NCBI GenBank assembly: GCA_037833965.1
Contig: AP031359.1
Span: forward strand, 5,142,001 to 5,206,000
Reading direction: 5' to 3'
DNA: 64,000 bases
Source: Marchantia polymorpha subsp. ruderalis
Taxonomy: Eukaryota > Streptophyta > Marchantiopsida > Marchantiales > Marchantiaceae
Shown here: positions 1 to 10,892 of the stretch, one piece after another
Position numbering within the stretch: the stretch's first letter is position 1
How the letters are laid out: each line of letters opens with the position of its first letter
Made by a program: the position numbers and the translations under genes
Notes under the pieces: model-generated
What the model saw: the letters and a program-made list of their open reading frames with translations, nothing else
What the model was told of the DNA's origin: nothing
Databases searched by the model: none

Positions 1-1608
1 AATCCCACGCAAGAGGAGATAATTGCGCAGATTCTAGGGAAGTCGACAAATACCTCTGCGCAGAAGGCACCAATGCCTTCGGAAGGAGATGGACGGACTG
101 ACAGTCGGGCGACTGAAGGTCGACAAGCGGAAGGAAGGCCAACTTAGCGGCGCGTTGAACCGGACAGTAGGCAAGAAGCAGAAGAGAGTTTGGCTGACGA
201 GCCAACAACCCTAAGAAAGTCGTCTTCGGCGGAAGGCACTTCTGGGAAAACGCCGCCAGCAAGCAGGCCAAGTGGAGTAAAGACGCGCAGGGTGTATCCG
301 ACTCCCAGTCGGACAACTGCTAGTCGGCCGACTGCGAGTCGGTCAAACGAGAGTCGGCCGGATTCGCCGACTGCGAGACGGACAGGACCGGCGACCAGTG
401 TGCGAACGCCTTTGGCGGACGCACCTTCAGCGAAGACACCTTCCGCGCAGATTGCGCCGGAAGGGCAGGCAGCAGAAGCGGGCGGTGCAAGGGTGACAAG
501 AGTCACTGCGGCGTCGACCCCTTCGGAGACCGAAGATCGAGCCGGAACAGGGGCTCAAGCAGTGGGATCCCCCACTGCCCTGGATATTTTAGCAAGCAGT
601 GGTGTGGCAGTCGCAGCGGAAGCTGCTGCGCGCCACAGTTCCAGGGAGTCGCCAAGGGATTCGGTGGCGACTGAAATCCTCGAGACTGAGGATGAGACGA
701 GCTCGGAAGAGCAGGAAGCGGACTCTGTGCAAAAAACGCCAACAGGGGTGTTGTGCGAGCAAATAGTCCCTCTCCTGCGATATCTATATCGCAAGACATC
801 CAAGTACTCGGGTACTGGAAAACCGCAGTCTTATGTGGAGACTGTCAAGCGCTGGACGAGGAGCAAGGTGGCCACTTGGGCCTCTAGGTGCCAAGTATAT
901 GTGGAAAGGAACACCGTCCTCCGACAACACCTGGCGGTCACACAGAAGCTATACCAAGCCTTGCAGCAGCAGAGGGAGGATGCGGCGACGAAAAGCCAGG
1001 CGGAGGCCGAGCTAATGCGGGCAAAGATCGAGTCAGAATTGCAGGAAGAGCGGAGACAAAACCGCATCCTAGCAACAGAGCTTGCGCGCCAGACGCGCGC
1101 CTTGGAAGAAAGTCAAAGAGCCCGCAAGGAGGATGAGGAGTTGTTGCGCAATTTGCAATCCGAGTGCTCAGATTTGCGGGCGCAGCGTGCGGAAGCGGAA
1201 ATGCAGCTAGCAGAGGTGGAAGGCAGCTGCCGGGCGCGAGAAGAGTTGGCGACGCGGGTGACTCACTGTCTAAAAGGATACGCCCATTGGGAGGTGGCAG
1301 CTCAAGAGAGGATCACACTAAGGGAGTTTGAGCTTCGGGCGGCGGCTTTGACGGAGGATGACAGTCAGAGTCGGCGGCGAGTAGCGAGAAAATTAGAAAC
1401 CTTCTTGTCGGGTGCGCGCGACACTATGGCGCACTTAGAGTCGGAAGTCACTGCAGCCCTCCGACGCCTGGGGTTGCGCAGCCGGTCGGAAGACTGGCAA
1501 GGTAGAGACAGCGAGCGGAGCAGTCCGGCGTGCAGGAGGCGCAGCACCGGATCCGCCGAGTGCAGTAGTATAGTTTGGTTTCGCGCAGGTGTTGCGAGTA
1601 GTAGATAG
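1..1608 (+). pseudogene. LTR-encoded coiled-coil protein, C-terminal part (element A LTR)
   Basis: The reading frame is open from base 1 to a TAG at 145-147, then from about 148 to the TAG ending at 1608, so this is the 3' end of a longer gene with one nonsense change. An ATG at 190 gives 472 codons but is unlikely to be the true start. Visible in order: an S/T/P/A-rich linker with repeated 'PSA' motifs (190-500), an acidic stretch (about 660-730), the family block 'LLRYLYRK...SYVE' (about 750-850), a long heptad-like coiled coil rich in Q, E, A and L (about 900-1250), and a C-terminal block with 'SRRRVARKL' and 'LRRLG' (about 1260-1480). Copies at 12330-14850, 30831-32551 and 46453-47118 share the same order. 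The function is unknown. Confidence 0.75.
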
Positions 1609-2285
1609 CATAGCGTAGTGTTAGTTAGGACCTTTGAGGGTATAAAGTAGATCAAGGCGTTTTGCCTTGGGACTCTTCCAGTTTCAGAAGTGCAGATCAG
1701 GAACTCACTTTCTTGACGTGTTTGTGCATTTTGGTCCTGGCACCACGTAGAGAAGCTGCAGCATAGCGAAGTTACCGTATGTTGTAGTTGAAGGCCTGCG
1801 GCTGAATGTTCAGAGCTAGCACCCGGTTAGAGACTTGAGTAGTGCGGATCTGCACCTGCGGGTGATTTCTGATGCTCAGAGCCGGCTGCGAGTTAGAGAC
1901 TTGAACAGTTCCCCCTTACTCCTTCGAGTGACATATCCTAATGCCAAAGTGAAGTTTTATTACTTCGTGTAAGCCTTGGTTTGCAATTCAGGTTGTGTGT
2001 GTGTGTGTTATTGGATTGGATCTCAGTCAAGTTCTCAGTCGGGCCTGCACTCCCTGCGTTTGGTGTGAGAGTCGAGGGTGACGTCCACGGCGTATGAAGA
2101 GGCTTCGTTCCGAAGTGGGAAGTCCAGTCCGGGTTCCCTACGCTAGTTCCTGGCGAGAGGGCAGTAAAAGCCGGAGTGGGAGTCACTACCTGCAGAACCT
2201 CTGAGTGAACTTTTGAGACACTTTCCTCCTGAAATCCGAAGCGGAGGTCCTGACCGACCTCCGAGTTGTGCTTTTGCCAGTTTTC

Positions 2286-2287
<2 letters not shown>

Positions 2288-2317
<30 letters not shown>
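2288..2317. repeat. (GT)15 microsatellite inside the LTR
   Basis: Thirty bases of pure GT lie about 250 bp before the LTR end. The inverted LTR copy has (AC)11 at 35464-35485 in the corresponding place, so the tract belongs to the LTR family rather than having arisen at this locus. Confidence 0.95.
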
Positions 2318-2318
<1 letters not shown>

Positions 2319-2574
2319 GAGTGACCACGCTGTAACGTGCATCCTCCGAGCATCCTCCGAGTCGAGATCCTCCTCCGAGTCGAGCCTCCGAGTCGAGCAT
2401 TGCAGTATTTCTGGGAGTGACAGTCGCCTAGAATTCAAACTCTACAAAAGTCTGTTAAACGTGACACTTTTACTCTGTGTGTTGCCTTTGTCCCTGTGGG
2501 TTTGATCTTTTTACCACCATACTGCAGTTTTAGCCTTTGGTGGGTTATTACATAAGGAGCCGACAACTTCTTTT

Positions 2575-2592
2575 TGGCGCCGCTGCCGGGGA
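2575..2592 (+). other. Primer binding site, tRNA-Asp type
   Basis: TGGCGCCGCTGCCGGGGA is complementary to the 3' end of plant tRNA-Asp with one mismatch. It starts nine bases after the LTR end at 2565. A tRNA-Asp primer is typical of Tat/Athila Ty3/gypsy elements, which agrees with the reverse transcriptase and integrase downstream. Confidence 0.85.
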
Positions 2593-2635
2593 CAGTGCGT
2601 CAACACCAGAATACTTGAGCAGCAATGCTCGGTGA

Positions 2636-4546
2636 ATGTCGACGAGCGATAGTGTGGGAAACCTAAGTGCGAGAGCCACACGAAAACTCCGTCGAGATTC
2701 AGAAAAAGCCGTAGAAGCAAAACGGCGAACTAAAAAGAAGACTCCCGGTGAGGACTCTGCAGAAAGATCGCCATCACCGACTGCTGGAAGACAAAGGCGT
2801 TCTAGTTCACCTACCGCGAGCATTGAGCTAACAGTTCTATTGGAAATTCCTCCGACAGAAACTCTTCCTGAGTTTGGCCAACCTAGGATCAGTCCGTTGA
2901 CAGGATCACCAATGGCAGACCATCAAGCCAATCTCCGCCAGGTGTTTTCCCAACCTATCACGAAACATTCGTATCCAAGATACACGGGAACGGGCGACGA
3001 CGATGATGCAGATTCATACATAAAGCTCTTCGAGTCTGTCTCCATCGCCAATCGTGAGACCAGTGATGAAGACAGACTGCGAATCTTTCCTAGCCTGCTA
3101 CGCAGGAGAGCTCGTAGCTGGTACAACCATGAGAGCACCGACCCCACTGGCATCCGGACCTAGGCTCAGCTCAAGGAAAAGTTTCTGAGGCGGTTTCGCG
3201 AACTCGGATATGACAGTCGAGTACTGACCCGGCTTCGAAATCTTCGACGCGAGCGGAAGGAGAATCTTTGAGACTATACTGAGAGATTCCAAGACCTCCT
3301 AGATCGAATTCCGAAGACAGGCCCAAAAGAACCATTTTCGGTGCAACAAGCACTGGATTGGTATGTGACAGGGCTCTCAAGAGAAATGGAGACCTTCTGC
3401 AGGAGAGGCAAGACTGACACAATCCAAGATGTGATAGCTTCGGCAGAGACCTTTGAAACGTCAACCCTTGACACTCGAAGACGCGACCGACGGTCGACGA
3501 AGAAGAAATCGCAAGGCGGACGTCGGAAGAGAAGAAACTCGCCTTCCTCGACAGAAGAATCAAGCTCCTCCGAATCAAGTTCTTCCTCGGAAGAGGAAGA
3601 GGACTCGTCATCTTCAGAAGAAGAAAGACGGAAGAAGAAACGCAGTACGATCAAGAAGAAGGATCGAGGTAGGGGAATCCCAATGAAGAGTCAAGGGGAC
3701 ATCGCAGCCAAGGTAGACAACCTGGTGAAGAATTTTGCGGACCTGAAAGTTCATGTAGTGGGAGGCCAAGACCGACGTAAATCACCTGCGAGACAGCGAG
3801 CGAATCTCTGGTGTACTACGTGCGGACAGGTGGGACATGCCAACACGGAGTGCATGTCCGCTCGCCCAACTTACCCAGTGAATGCGGTCGAATGGGCACC
3901 ACAGTGGGAGAATCCCATGTATTATGCTGAGCCGGTTGAGGACACCGCCTACGCGGTGCAGACAGCTCCAGCTACACCTCCGAACCCACCTGTGCATATA
4001 CCGCGCTTTGTTCCGAGAGAAATGGCGGGTACGCTCCCACCGAGACGCATGGCACCTCCAGGCAATTACAACCGACCTCCACCACAATTCAATGGTTGCT
4101 ACAACTGCGGGGACATGGGACATTACACGCCAAGCTGTCCCCACCTTAGGAAGCAAATGGGGTATGCACCGTTGTGCAGCAATTGCAAGAAGTCTGGACA
4201 TACGGCAGCCGAATGTGATCAGCCACCAGTTCCTAGGCAAACCGTGCGTTTCGTATCGACACCTGGCAAGGAAGAGGTGCAGGTCAACCAGGTAGAACTG
4301 AGCCCGGACCCAGCTGAAGAAGACGAAGTATGGCCGGAAGAAGAAGTAATGTGCGGACGGGTAGAGACCCGAAGTTCGAAGAGGAGGGGAGAGGACCACG
4401 AGGACACTCGCCGCCTCGAGCGCAGGGAAGAGAGGAGGAAGTCTAAAGAAGTTAGAGAAGGCCGAAGGAGAAGGCCAGGTACACCTCCGGCGATGCGGAA
4501 CATCCAGCCGGAGCAGAACTCAGAGAAGGCGGACAGGTCTTCATAA
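2636..4546 (+). pseudogene. Ty3/gypsy element A: Gag
   Basis: The Gag frame starts 43 bp after the primer site at ATG 2636 and stays in one frame to 4546. It is broken by TAG at 3161-3163 (where family members have W before 'AQLKEKFL') and TGA at 3269-3271. The N-terminal part is basic. The middle has the retrotransposon gag core ('YTERFQDLLDRIP', 'IASAETFE'). A Ser/Glu run (about 3530-3630) follows, then a Lys/Arg patch, then three CCHC zinc knuckles: CTTCGQVGHANTEC near 3810, CYNCGDMGHYTPSC near 4100 and CSNCKKSGHTAAEC near 4175. A charged Arg/Glu tail ends the frame. The protein would coat element RNA in virus-like particles. The stops make this copy non-functional. Confidence 0.88.
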
Positions 4547-5443
4547 GAGTTCCGGACCCGAGACTACCTTCCAGACATCAAAGATGAGGTGAGTCACCTC
4601 ATCAAGGAAGCACTGGGCGCCGGAACGATATCCGACGACCGGAAGGCGGCTAGGCCCCCTACACCACTTCCGACCGCGAGTTCAGAGAGAGTGGCGGCTG
4701 TGACTTCCAACACTTCCTACGACATAGTGGAGGACATAGGGAGTCAGAGGGCAAATATTTCCTTCCACCAGCTGTTGGAGGACAATAAGACGTACAAAAG
4801 GATGCTGATGCTTTCGTTGCGCCGACCACGCAAACCCCGAAAAGGGAAACTTTCGGCTGTGTACAGAGTGGAAGGAGGAGACCTAGGACCTCCAGAGATC
4901 GAAGTAGAGATCGGAGGCTGCGTCATACAGAAGGTACCAGTGGACTCCGGCTCGGGCGTGAACATCATGACCGAGGAGACAGCGAACTCCTTGGGGTTCC
5001 AGACCTTTGAGCCTACATCCCGAGTGTTGCGAGTGGCCGATCAAACGCGCAGAATGCCGCTAGGAATGTTGAGCAATGTGAGAACCAACATTGGAGGTGT
5101 GGACTTTCAACTGTCCTACATAATATTGCAACCTCTAATGAAGAAAGGTTATGATGTGCTGCTTGGCAGACCGTGGCTATACGATGCCAAAGCAAGGTGT
5201 GACTGGAGGAGGAAGAGATTACAGTTCCGGAACCCTGCGGACCCTCCGACTGTCATTACCGTACCATGGACCAAGGTACCACATGAGGGCGAAACACCTT
5301 TGACCACCTCCGGTTACACGACTAGAGGGGAGACCAGCTCGTCATGCACTTCAAAGACAGAAATGTCGGATGAGTTTGTGGGTTACGTCACTTGCTGCTC
5401 CATCGAGGAGGAAGGAGACGGTGTGCATCCGGATGACGAATAG
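4547..5443 (+). pseudogene. Ty3/gypsy element A: aspartic protease
   Basis: This continues in the Gag frame after the TAA at 4544-4546 and ends at TAG 5441-5443. The retropepsin active site is 'VDSGSGVNIM' at about 4939-4968, and the second conserved strand is 'YDVLLGRPWL' at about 5150-5180. Because gag, protease, RT and integrase share one frame, element A was probably translated as a single polyprotein cleaved by this enzyme. The nearest ATG (4589) is internal and need not be a start. Confidence 0.82.
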
Positions 5444-6904
5444 CAACTAGCAGCCGGACTGGGCAGAAGCGAGATCAGTCACACAGAGGGGATTGTCGAC
5501 CCAAGTGACTGCTGCGAACTGCAGCTCAGTCCAGATAAAGGCTTGAAGGTGTCAAGCCAGGTACAAGGAGAAGAGTTGAACAGGGTACATGCGTTTCTTC
5601 GCCAGTATGAGGATGTCTTCGCATGGAAGATTGAAGACATGAAAGGCATACCTGCAAGGTATGGGGAGCACAGGATCGACTTGTTGGACGAGGCAGTTCC
5701 GGTTCGCCAACGCCAATACAGGCTCAACCCAAAATATTCATTATTGGTGAAGGACGAAATCGATAAGTACCTGAGCGCATGGATCATCTACCCGGTACTC
5801 AGTAGCGAGTGGGTGTCGCCTATCGTAATCGTGCCCAAGAAACTGACGGGTAAGATCCGGGTGTGCCAGGACTTCCGAAAGCTGAACGCAGCAACGAGGA
5901 AGGACCATCACTCTCTTCCTTTCACGGACTCTATTTTGGACCATGTCGCAGGGCATGAATGCTACAGTTTCCTAGACGGATTCTCCGGCTACAACCAGGT
6001 GTCCATCAGGGAACAGAACAAGGACAAAACAACCTTCACGACCGACTGGGGAACCTATGCTTATCACAAGATGCCTTTCGGGCTGTGCAACGCACCAGCG
6101 ACGTTCCAACGGATGATGACAAACATCTTCCAAGAGCACCTGAGGAAGTTCCTGGAAATTTTCATCGATGACTTTTGTGTCTTCGGTAAGAGGTCGGAGC
6201 ACCTTAACCATCTTCGGCAGACGTTTAACAGATGTCGGGAGAGCAGCTTGTCCTTGCACCCTGAGAAGTGTTTTTTCTTCATGACCAGCGGAATGGTGCT
6301 GGGGCACCGAGTTTCGTCCGATGGCATTGCAGTGGATGTAGAGAAGGTGAAGATTATTCTCGAACTTCAGCCGCCGACGAACCTGCGTGAGTTGAGGGCC
6401 TTCCTTGGCCATGTAGGCTATTACAGAAGGTTCATAAATATGTACGCCATCTTGGCAGCCGATCTGATGAAGCTGCTTAAGAAGGAGGAACCCTATGTGT
6501 GGGGCAAGGAGCAACAGCTAGCCTTTGAAACACTCAAAGCCAAACTAACGACTGCTCTGGTTCTGAGAAGTCCGGATTGGAACAGACCTTTCCACGTCTA
6601 TGTAGACACGTCGGCATTTGCAATCGGAGTGGTTCTCAGTCAGAAGGACGACAACAAGAAGGACTACCCGATTTACTTCGCGAGCCGTCGGTTGTCAGCA
6701 GCAGAGAAGAAGTACACGACAACTGAGAGGGAGGCGTTGGGAATGGTGTACTCCTGTAAGAAGTTCAGACATTATTTGATCTGCTACGAGTTCGTGTTTC
6801 ACGTGGATCATTACGCCTTACAGCACCTGGTGAAGAAGGCGGATCTGTCCGGACGAATTGCCAGGTGGGTACTACTGCTGCAGGAATTCACCTACACGGT
6901 GTAG
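5444..6904 (+). pseudogene. Ty3/gypsy element A: reverse transcriptase and RNase H
   Basis: The frame is the same as the protease and ends at TAG 6902-6904, where CAG is expected ('FTYTV[Q]TRKG'). RT motifs appear in order: 'GKIRVCQDFRKLN', 'PFTDSILD', 'FLDGFSGYNQ', 'PFGLCNAPATFQ' and the catalytic 'FIDDF' near 6160, with F replacing the usual Y. RNase H follows with 'HVYVDTSAFAIGVVLSQ', 'YTTTEREAL' and 'HVDHYALQHL'. The style is that of Tat/Athila lineages. The enzyme would copy element RNA to cDNA. Apart from the terminal nonsense codon the domain is intact, so the copy is not very old. Confidence 0.9.
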
Positions 6905-7849
6905 ACTAGGAAGGGCGTTCACCATGAGAACGCGGACTACCTCTCCAGACTATGGACCGAACCCATAGAAGAGGAAGTAGTGGATGATTTTCCCGACGAA
7001 CAACTTTTTCAGTTGTCCGCCAGCCATGAGTCCAGGTACGCGGACTTATACAGGTTTCTGCTCACACTCCAATGTCCGGAAGGATTGGATGCGGAGCAGC
7101 GCACAGTCTTCGTTCATAAAGCGGGACCTTACCAGCTCCAACAGGGGGTCTTATTCAAGAAAATGGCAGATGAGAGGCTATGCAGATGCTTAGAGGAGTC
7201 CGAAGTTCCGCGAGTCGTTAAGGCCATGCACACAGAGGACGCTGGTGGTCATTACGCCACCAGGAATACAATGACCAAAATTGTGAATGCAGGATACTGG
7301 TGGCCGACGATGTTCAAAGATGTACACGACTACGTTCGCAAATGCGATAGCTGCCAGAGGACGGGAAGGCCGACTCCGACCACGAGATGGCCTCTGACAC
7401 CGATCATGCCCTTGGCACCATTTGAAAAATGGGGGATCGACTTCGTGGGACCAATACAACCTGTCACTAAAGGCACGCGCAGGCGCTACATATTGGTAGC
7501 AACAGACTATGCGACCAAGATGGTGGAGGCAGAGGCCACAAGGCACGACGACGCAGCAGCAGTAGCACGGTTCCTATTCGAATCAATCATCACACGCTAC
7601 GGGTGCCCACTAGAAATAGTCAGTGACAGGGGAACGCACTTTCTGAATCAGGTGATAGAAAATTTGACGCGGCACTTCCAGATTAAGCATCGGAAGACTA
7701 CTCCATACAACCCCAAGGCGAATGGTCTGACAGAGAAGTCCAATGGATTGCTCTGTAAGATACTCCTCAAGGTGACTGTGAATCATGCTCACGACTGGGA
7801 CACCAAGCTACCGGCCGCCTTATGGGCAGAGAGATTTGATTTGGAGTAG
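6905..7849 (+). pseudogene. Ty3/gypsy element A: integrase, 3'-truncated
   Basis: The same frame continues after the TAG at 6902. The HHCC zinc-binding module is present (H...GGHYATR...'CDSCQR', about 7227-7360). The catalytic DDE residues lie in 'WGIDFVGP' (near 7434), 'VSDRGTHF' (near 7620) and 'NGLTEKSNG' (near 7725). The protein then runs to 'LPAALWAE' and switches to unrelated residues before TAG 7847-7849. At that point the DNA becomes RT sequence of element B in another frame, so the integrase C-terminus, any 3' UTR and the 3' LTR of A are missing. Confidence 0.88.
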
Positions 7850-9536
7850 GACGTTGGACCTACTGGAGGCTGGATTAGTGGAGTTATCGCATGGTGAGTA
7901 TGCGTCAGCCACTGTCATGCCGGTGAAGAAGGATGCACATGGCAACTACACGGATAGACGCATGTGTGGAGACTACCGTCCTATCAATTGGCAGACGAAG
8001 TCCGATAAGTATGCCATGCCTACACCTGAGGAGATCTTCGATGTGGTGGGACATGCGAGGATTTTTAGTACTTTGGATCTTCAGGCAGGATACCATCAGT
8101 TGCCAATTCGGGAGGAAGACAAAATCAAGACAGCGTTTTGGGGCGTCAACTCCCACGGCAAGGATTGTTTGTATCAGTGGCGATTCTTACCATTTGGGTT
8201 GAAGAATGCACCTGCCGAGTTTCAGAGGGTTATGGACAGAATCCTGGCGGGGCTGGATTTTGTCAGATGTTACATTGATGATATCTTGGTGTTTAGTGAC
8301 ACTGTGGAGCAACACCAGATACATTTGCAAATTGTGTTTGAGCGATTGAGGGCTCATGGTTTGAGGTTACATCCTGGAAAGTGTAAGTTCTTCCAGGAGA
8401 AGGTTGAGTACTTGGGTCATGTGATATACCCAGGTGGTTTAGGAGTTCAGCAAGCAAAGGTGGAAGCTATTGCACGCATACCTCGTCCCACGGATGTGAG
8501 TAGAGTTCGTGCATTCATGGGTTTGGCGAACTACTACCGGAGGTATGTGAAGGGGTTCAGTGCTATATCCAAGCCTCTGAACCAGTTGCTGAAGTCAGAT
8601 CAGGAGTGGCAATGGGGAGATGAGCAAGAGAGAGCTTTTGTTGAGCTCAAGGCCAGGTTGGTGGCTGCTCCCATCTTGAGAAGACCTATCAAAGGTCGTC
8701 CATACCAGTTGCACACTGATTGGAGTATGTTGGGACTTGGAGCGGTGTTGACGCAGCGTGATGATGAGGGCAAGGAGTTTGTGGTTGCGTACGCTAGTCG
8801 TTCGAACAATGCAGCGAAGTCGCGGTATAGTTCGTACGAGGGAGAGTGCTTGGCAGCGGTGTGGGATGTGGCACACTTAAGGTGTTACTTGTTTGGTACG
8901 CAGTTCACCCTTGTTACTGATCATCAGCCGCCGCTCAAGTGGTTGATGGAGTCCGACAAGCTCACAGGGAAGCTTGCACGGTGGGCTCTGATCTTACAGG
9001 AGTACAATTTTCAGGTAGTGCATAGACCTGGAGTTGCGAACCTGGATGCCGATGGTTTGAGTCGAAACCCATGCACTAGCCAGGAGGATGACACTGGAGC
9101 TAGATGGCATGGTGTGGTTGACAAGGAGATGGTGCCTGGTTGGCATGCATCTGCCTTCATGTGTTGGTTATGTGGAAACTCCAGCAGAGAGGATCATCTG
9201 TCATCTTACTCTAGTCAAAGAGTAGATGGTCGATCTTCAGATCCTGAGGTTGAGGACGGTGGTGTGGATCAGCGTGATGTTCACGATGATGCATTGATGT
9301 TGAATATCCTACGGACCAGCATGGTGCCATGCACAGTGGGTGCCAAGGAGCGAGATCGTGTTCTCCAACGAGCGAAGAGATACCGATTGGAGGGATCACA
9401 TGTTCTCCGAGTGTGGGAGGACGGTAGGGTACGAGAAGTACCACATCCAGCCCAGAGAGCACGCATTGTGAGGCATGCTCATGAGGAGTTGGGACATTTT
9501 GGAGTGAAGCGTACATACAGTTTACTCCTTCGTTAG
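7830..9536 (+). pseudogene. Ty3/gypsy element B: reverse transcriptase, RNase H and integrase zinc finger
   Basis: B starts abruptly inside the RT N-terminal region ('RDLIW...EAGLVELSHGEYAS') at the junction with A. Its LTR, gag and protease are absent. RT motifs are complete: 'RRMCGDYRPIN', 'FSTLDLQAGYHQLPI', 'PFGLKNAPAEFQ', and 'YIDDILVFS' near 8270. RNase H follows ('LHTDWSMLGLGAVL', 'YSSYEGECLAAVW', 'VTDHQPPLKWL'). Integrase begins with the first His residues of the zinc finger ('HEELGHFGVKRT'). A single in-frame TAG at 9534-9536 interrupts the ORF; family members usually have Q or R there. B is clearly a different lineage from A. The ATG at 7785 is within A and is not a B start. Confidence 0.9.
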
Positions 9537-10718
9537 TATTGGTGGCGTGGTATGCATACACAGGTACAGCAGTTGGTATCACGTTGCATGGTTTGTGATC
9601 GAGTGATGGCATCATTCAATGCTCCGACACTAGTGTTACATCCATTACCCATCATGGGGTTGGGTTACCGTTGGAGTTTGGACTTTGTTGGACCACTATC
9701 TTTGACTGTACGACATCATCGGTATGTGTTGGTGATGGTGGAGCATTTCTCCAAGTGGATTGAGTTGGTGGCATTACGTGACAAGGCAAGTGAGGGAGTA
9801 GCATATGCTTTCCTTGATAGAGTGCTTAATCACTATGGTGCACCAGCTGAGGTGTTGACCGATCAAGGGAGGAAGTTTCAAGGTGAGTTTCAGGTCTTGT
9901 GCGACAGGGCACTGATTGATCATCGGACCACGTCACGAGATCATCCAGAGACGGATGGTTTAGCTGAACGTGTTGTACAGACGGTGAAGAGGTCATTGCG
10001 CAAGTATGGCCTGCAGAAAGGTCATCTTGGGAACTGGGATATCCAATTACCGTGGTTGGCCATGGGATATCGGTTCAGTCGGCAAGCATCCTTGGCTTCC
10101 TTCTCACCATATTTTCTATTGTACGGCCGAGATCCAGACTTGCCAACATCGATTTGTCGTGAGTCTAGCGAGGTGGTGAACCTTGATGACCCGAATATGT
10201 GGGTGAGAGTATGTTCTCAGCGTGCAGAGCTCTTTTGGAGAGTTATGCCTGCAGCGTTTGAGAATCTTGCGATTGCTCAACATAGAGATACGTTGCGGTA
10301 TGCAACCATTCGGGGAGGAGGTTATCGACCATCGATTCGTAGATTCCATGTGGGAGACTACGTCTATCTACAGCAGACTGCACCGACGACATTGGATTTG
10401 ACGGCGGGACGCACAATCTTGCGGGTGCGGGAGGTGTTACCTTCTGGAGTTCTCCTGTTGGAGGGTCGTGACGGCGTTGTTTGGAAGGATCATGTGCGCA
10501 ATTGTGCGCCATGTCACCTCCCAAACATAGATGGTACTATGGACCCAAGCTTAGCAATAGTACGTGCTAGCTTGAGGTGCATGCTATGTGGGTCAGCTGG
10601 TGAGGCGGCCCGTATGTTGGTGTGTGATAGGTGTTCTAGAGGATGGCACATGTTGTGCCTGACTCCGCCTATCGATGTTATTCCGGCTGGACGATGGGTC
10701 TGTCCTCGATGTACTTAA
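9537..10718 (+). pseudogene. Ty3/gypsy element B: integrase with C-terminal PHD finger
   Basis: This continues the B frame directly after the TAG at 9534. The rest of the zinc finger ('CMVCDRV'), the catalytic core ('SLDFVGP' near 9676, 'VLTDQGRKF' near 9853, 'TDGLAERVVQ' near 9954) and the C-terminal SH3-like region ('FHVGDYVYLQ', 'GVVWKDHVRNCAPC') are all intact. A C4HC3 PHD zinc finger follows the integrase C-terminal domain and ends three bases before the stop. Integrase inserts cDNA into the host genome. A terminal chromatin-reader domain on Ty3/gypsy integrases, usually a chromodomain, guides where insertion happens, so I infer the same job for this finger. Confidence 0.9.
10578..10712 (+). 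other. PHD zinc finger at the integrase C-terminus
   Basis: The metal ligands are CMLC, CDRC, then H and C in 'GWHMLC', then CPRC, in C4-H-C3 order, with the conserved W two residues before the last CxxC pair ('RWVCPRC'). PHD fingers commonly read the histone H3 tail. The right edge of a 702-bp duplication starts inside this finger at 10670. Confidence 0.88.
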
Positions 10719-10880
10719 GAGGGGTAGATGACTTGATCTTCACATGTTATGAATTGCAGATAGGCGACTAACGATGGGGCGACATAGCACCCGGCCTACT
10801 GGTTCGCGCACCCACGAAGGTGTATAGCATGTAGTTGTAGATAGGGCTACCTGGGAGTCAGAGGGACCTGACCGCCAGCT

Positions 10881-10892
10881 AGGGGGGCAAGT
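10881..10892 (+). other. Polypurine tract of element B
   Basis: AGGGGGGCAAGT lies directly before the 3' LTR start at 10893. A purine run in this position primes plus-strand cDNA synthesis. The duplicated copy is at 11583-11594. Confidence 0.75.

Larger units (their letters stand above)
1..2565 (+). mobile_element. Long LTR (3' part) of Tat-like Ty3/gypsy element A
   Basis: This is the right-hand part of an LTR whose left end lies outside the window. It ends in ACA at 2565, nine bases before a tRNA-Asp primer binding site, and gag-pol follows. A minus-strand copy at 35149-36240 has the same 3' region and the same nine-base gap to an identical primer site, which fixes the LTR end independently. 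The LTR holds the C-terminal part of an ORF (to 1608), then about 950 bp of non-coding sequence with a (GT)n run. Bases 1609-1730 match 12130-12300 and 36090-36230 in reverse complement. That it is LTR rather than internal sequence is inferred from the primer-site junction and from solo copies elsewhere in the window. Confidence 0.8.

Noticed and set aside
1938..2438. ORF with His-Thr repeats on the minus strand
   Set aside because: It is translation of the (GT)n tract and LTR non-coding sequence.
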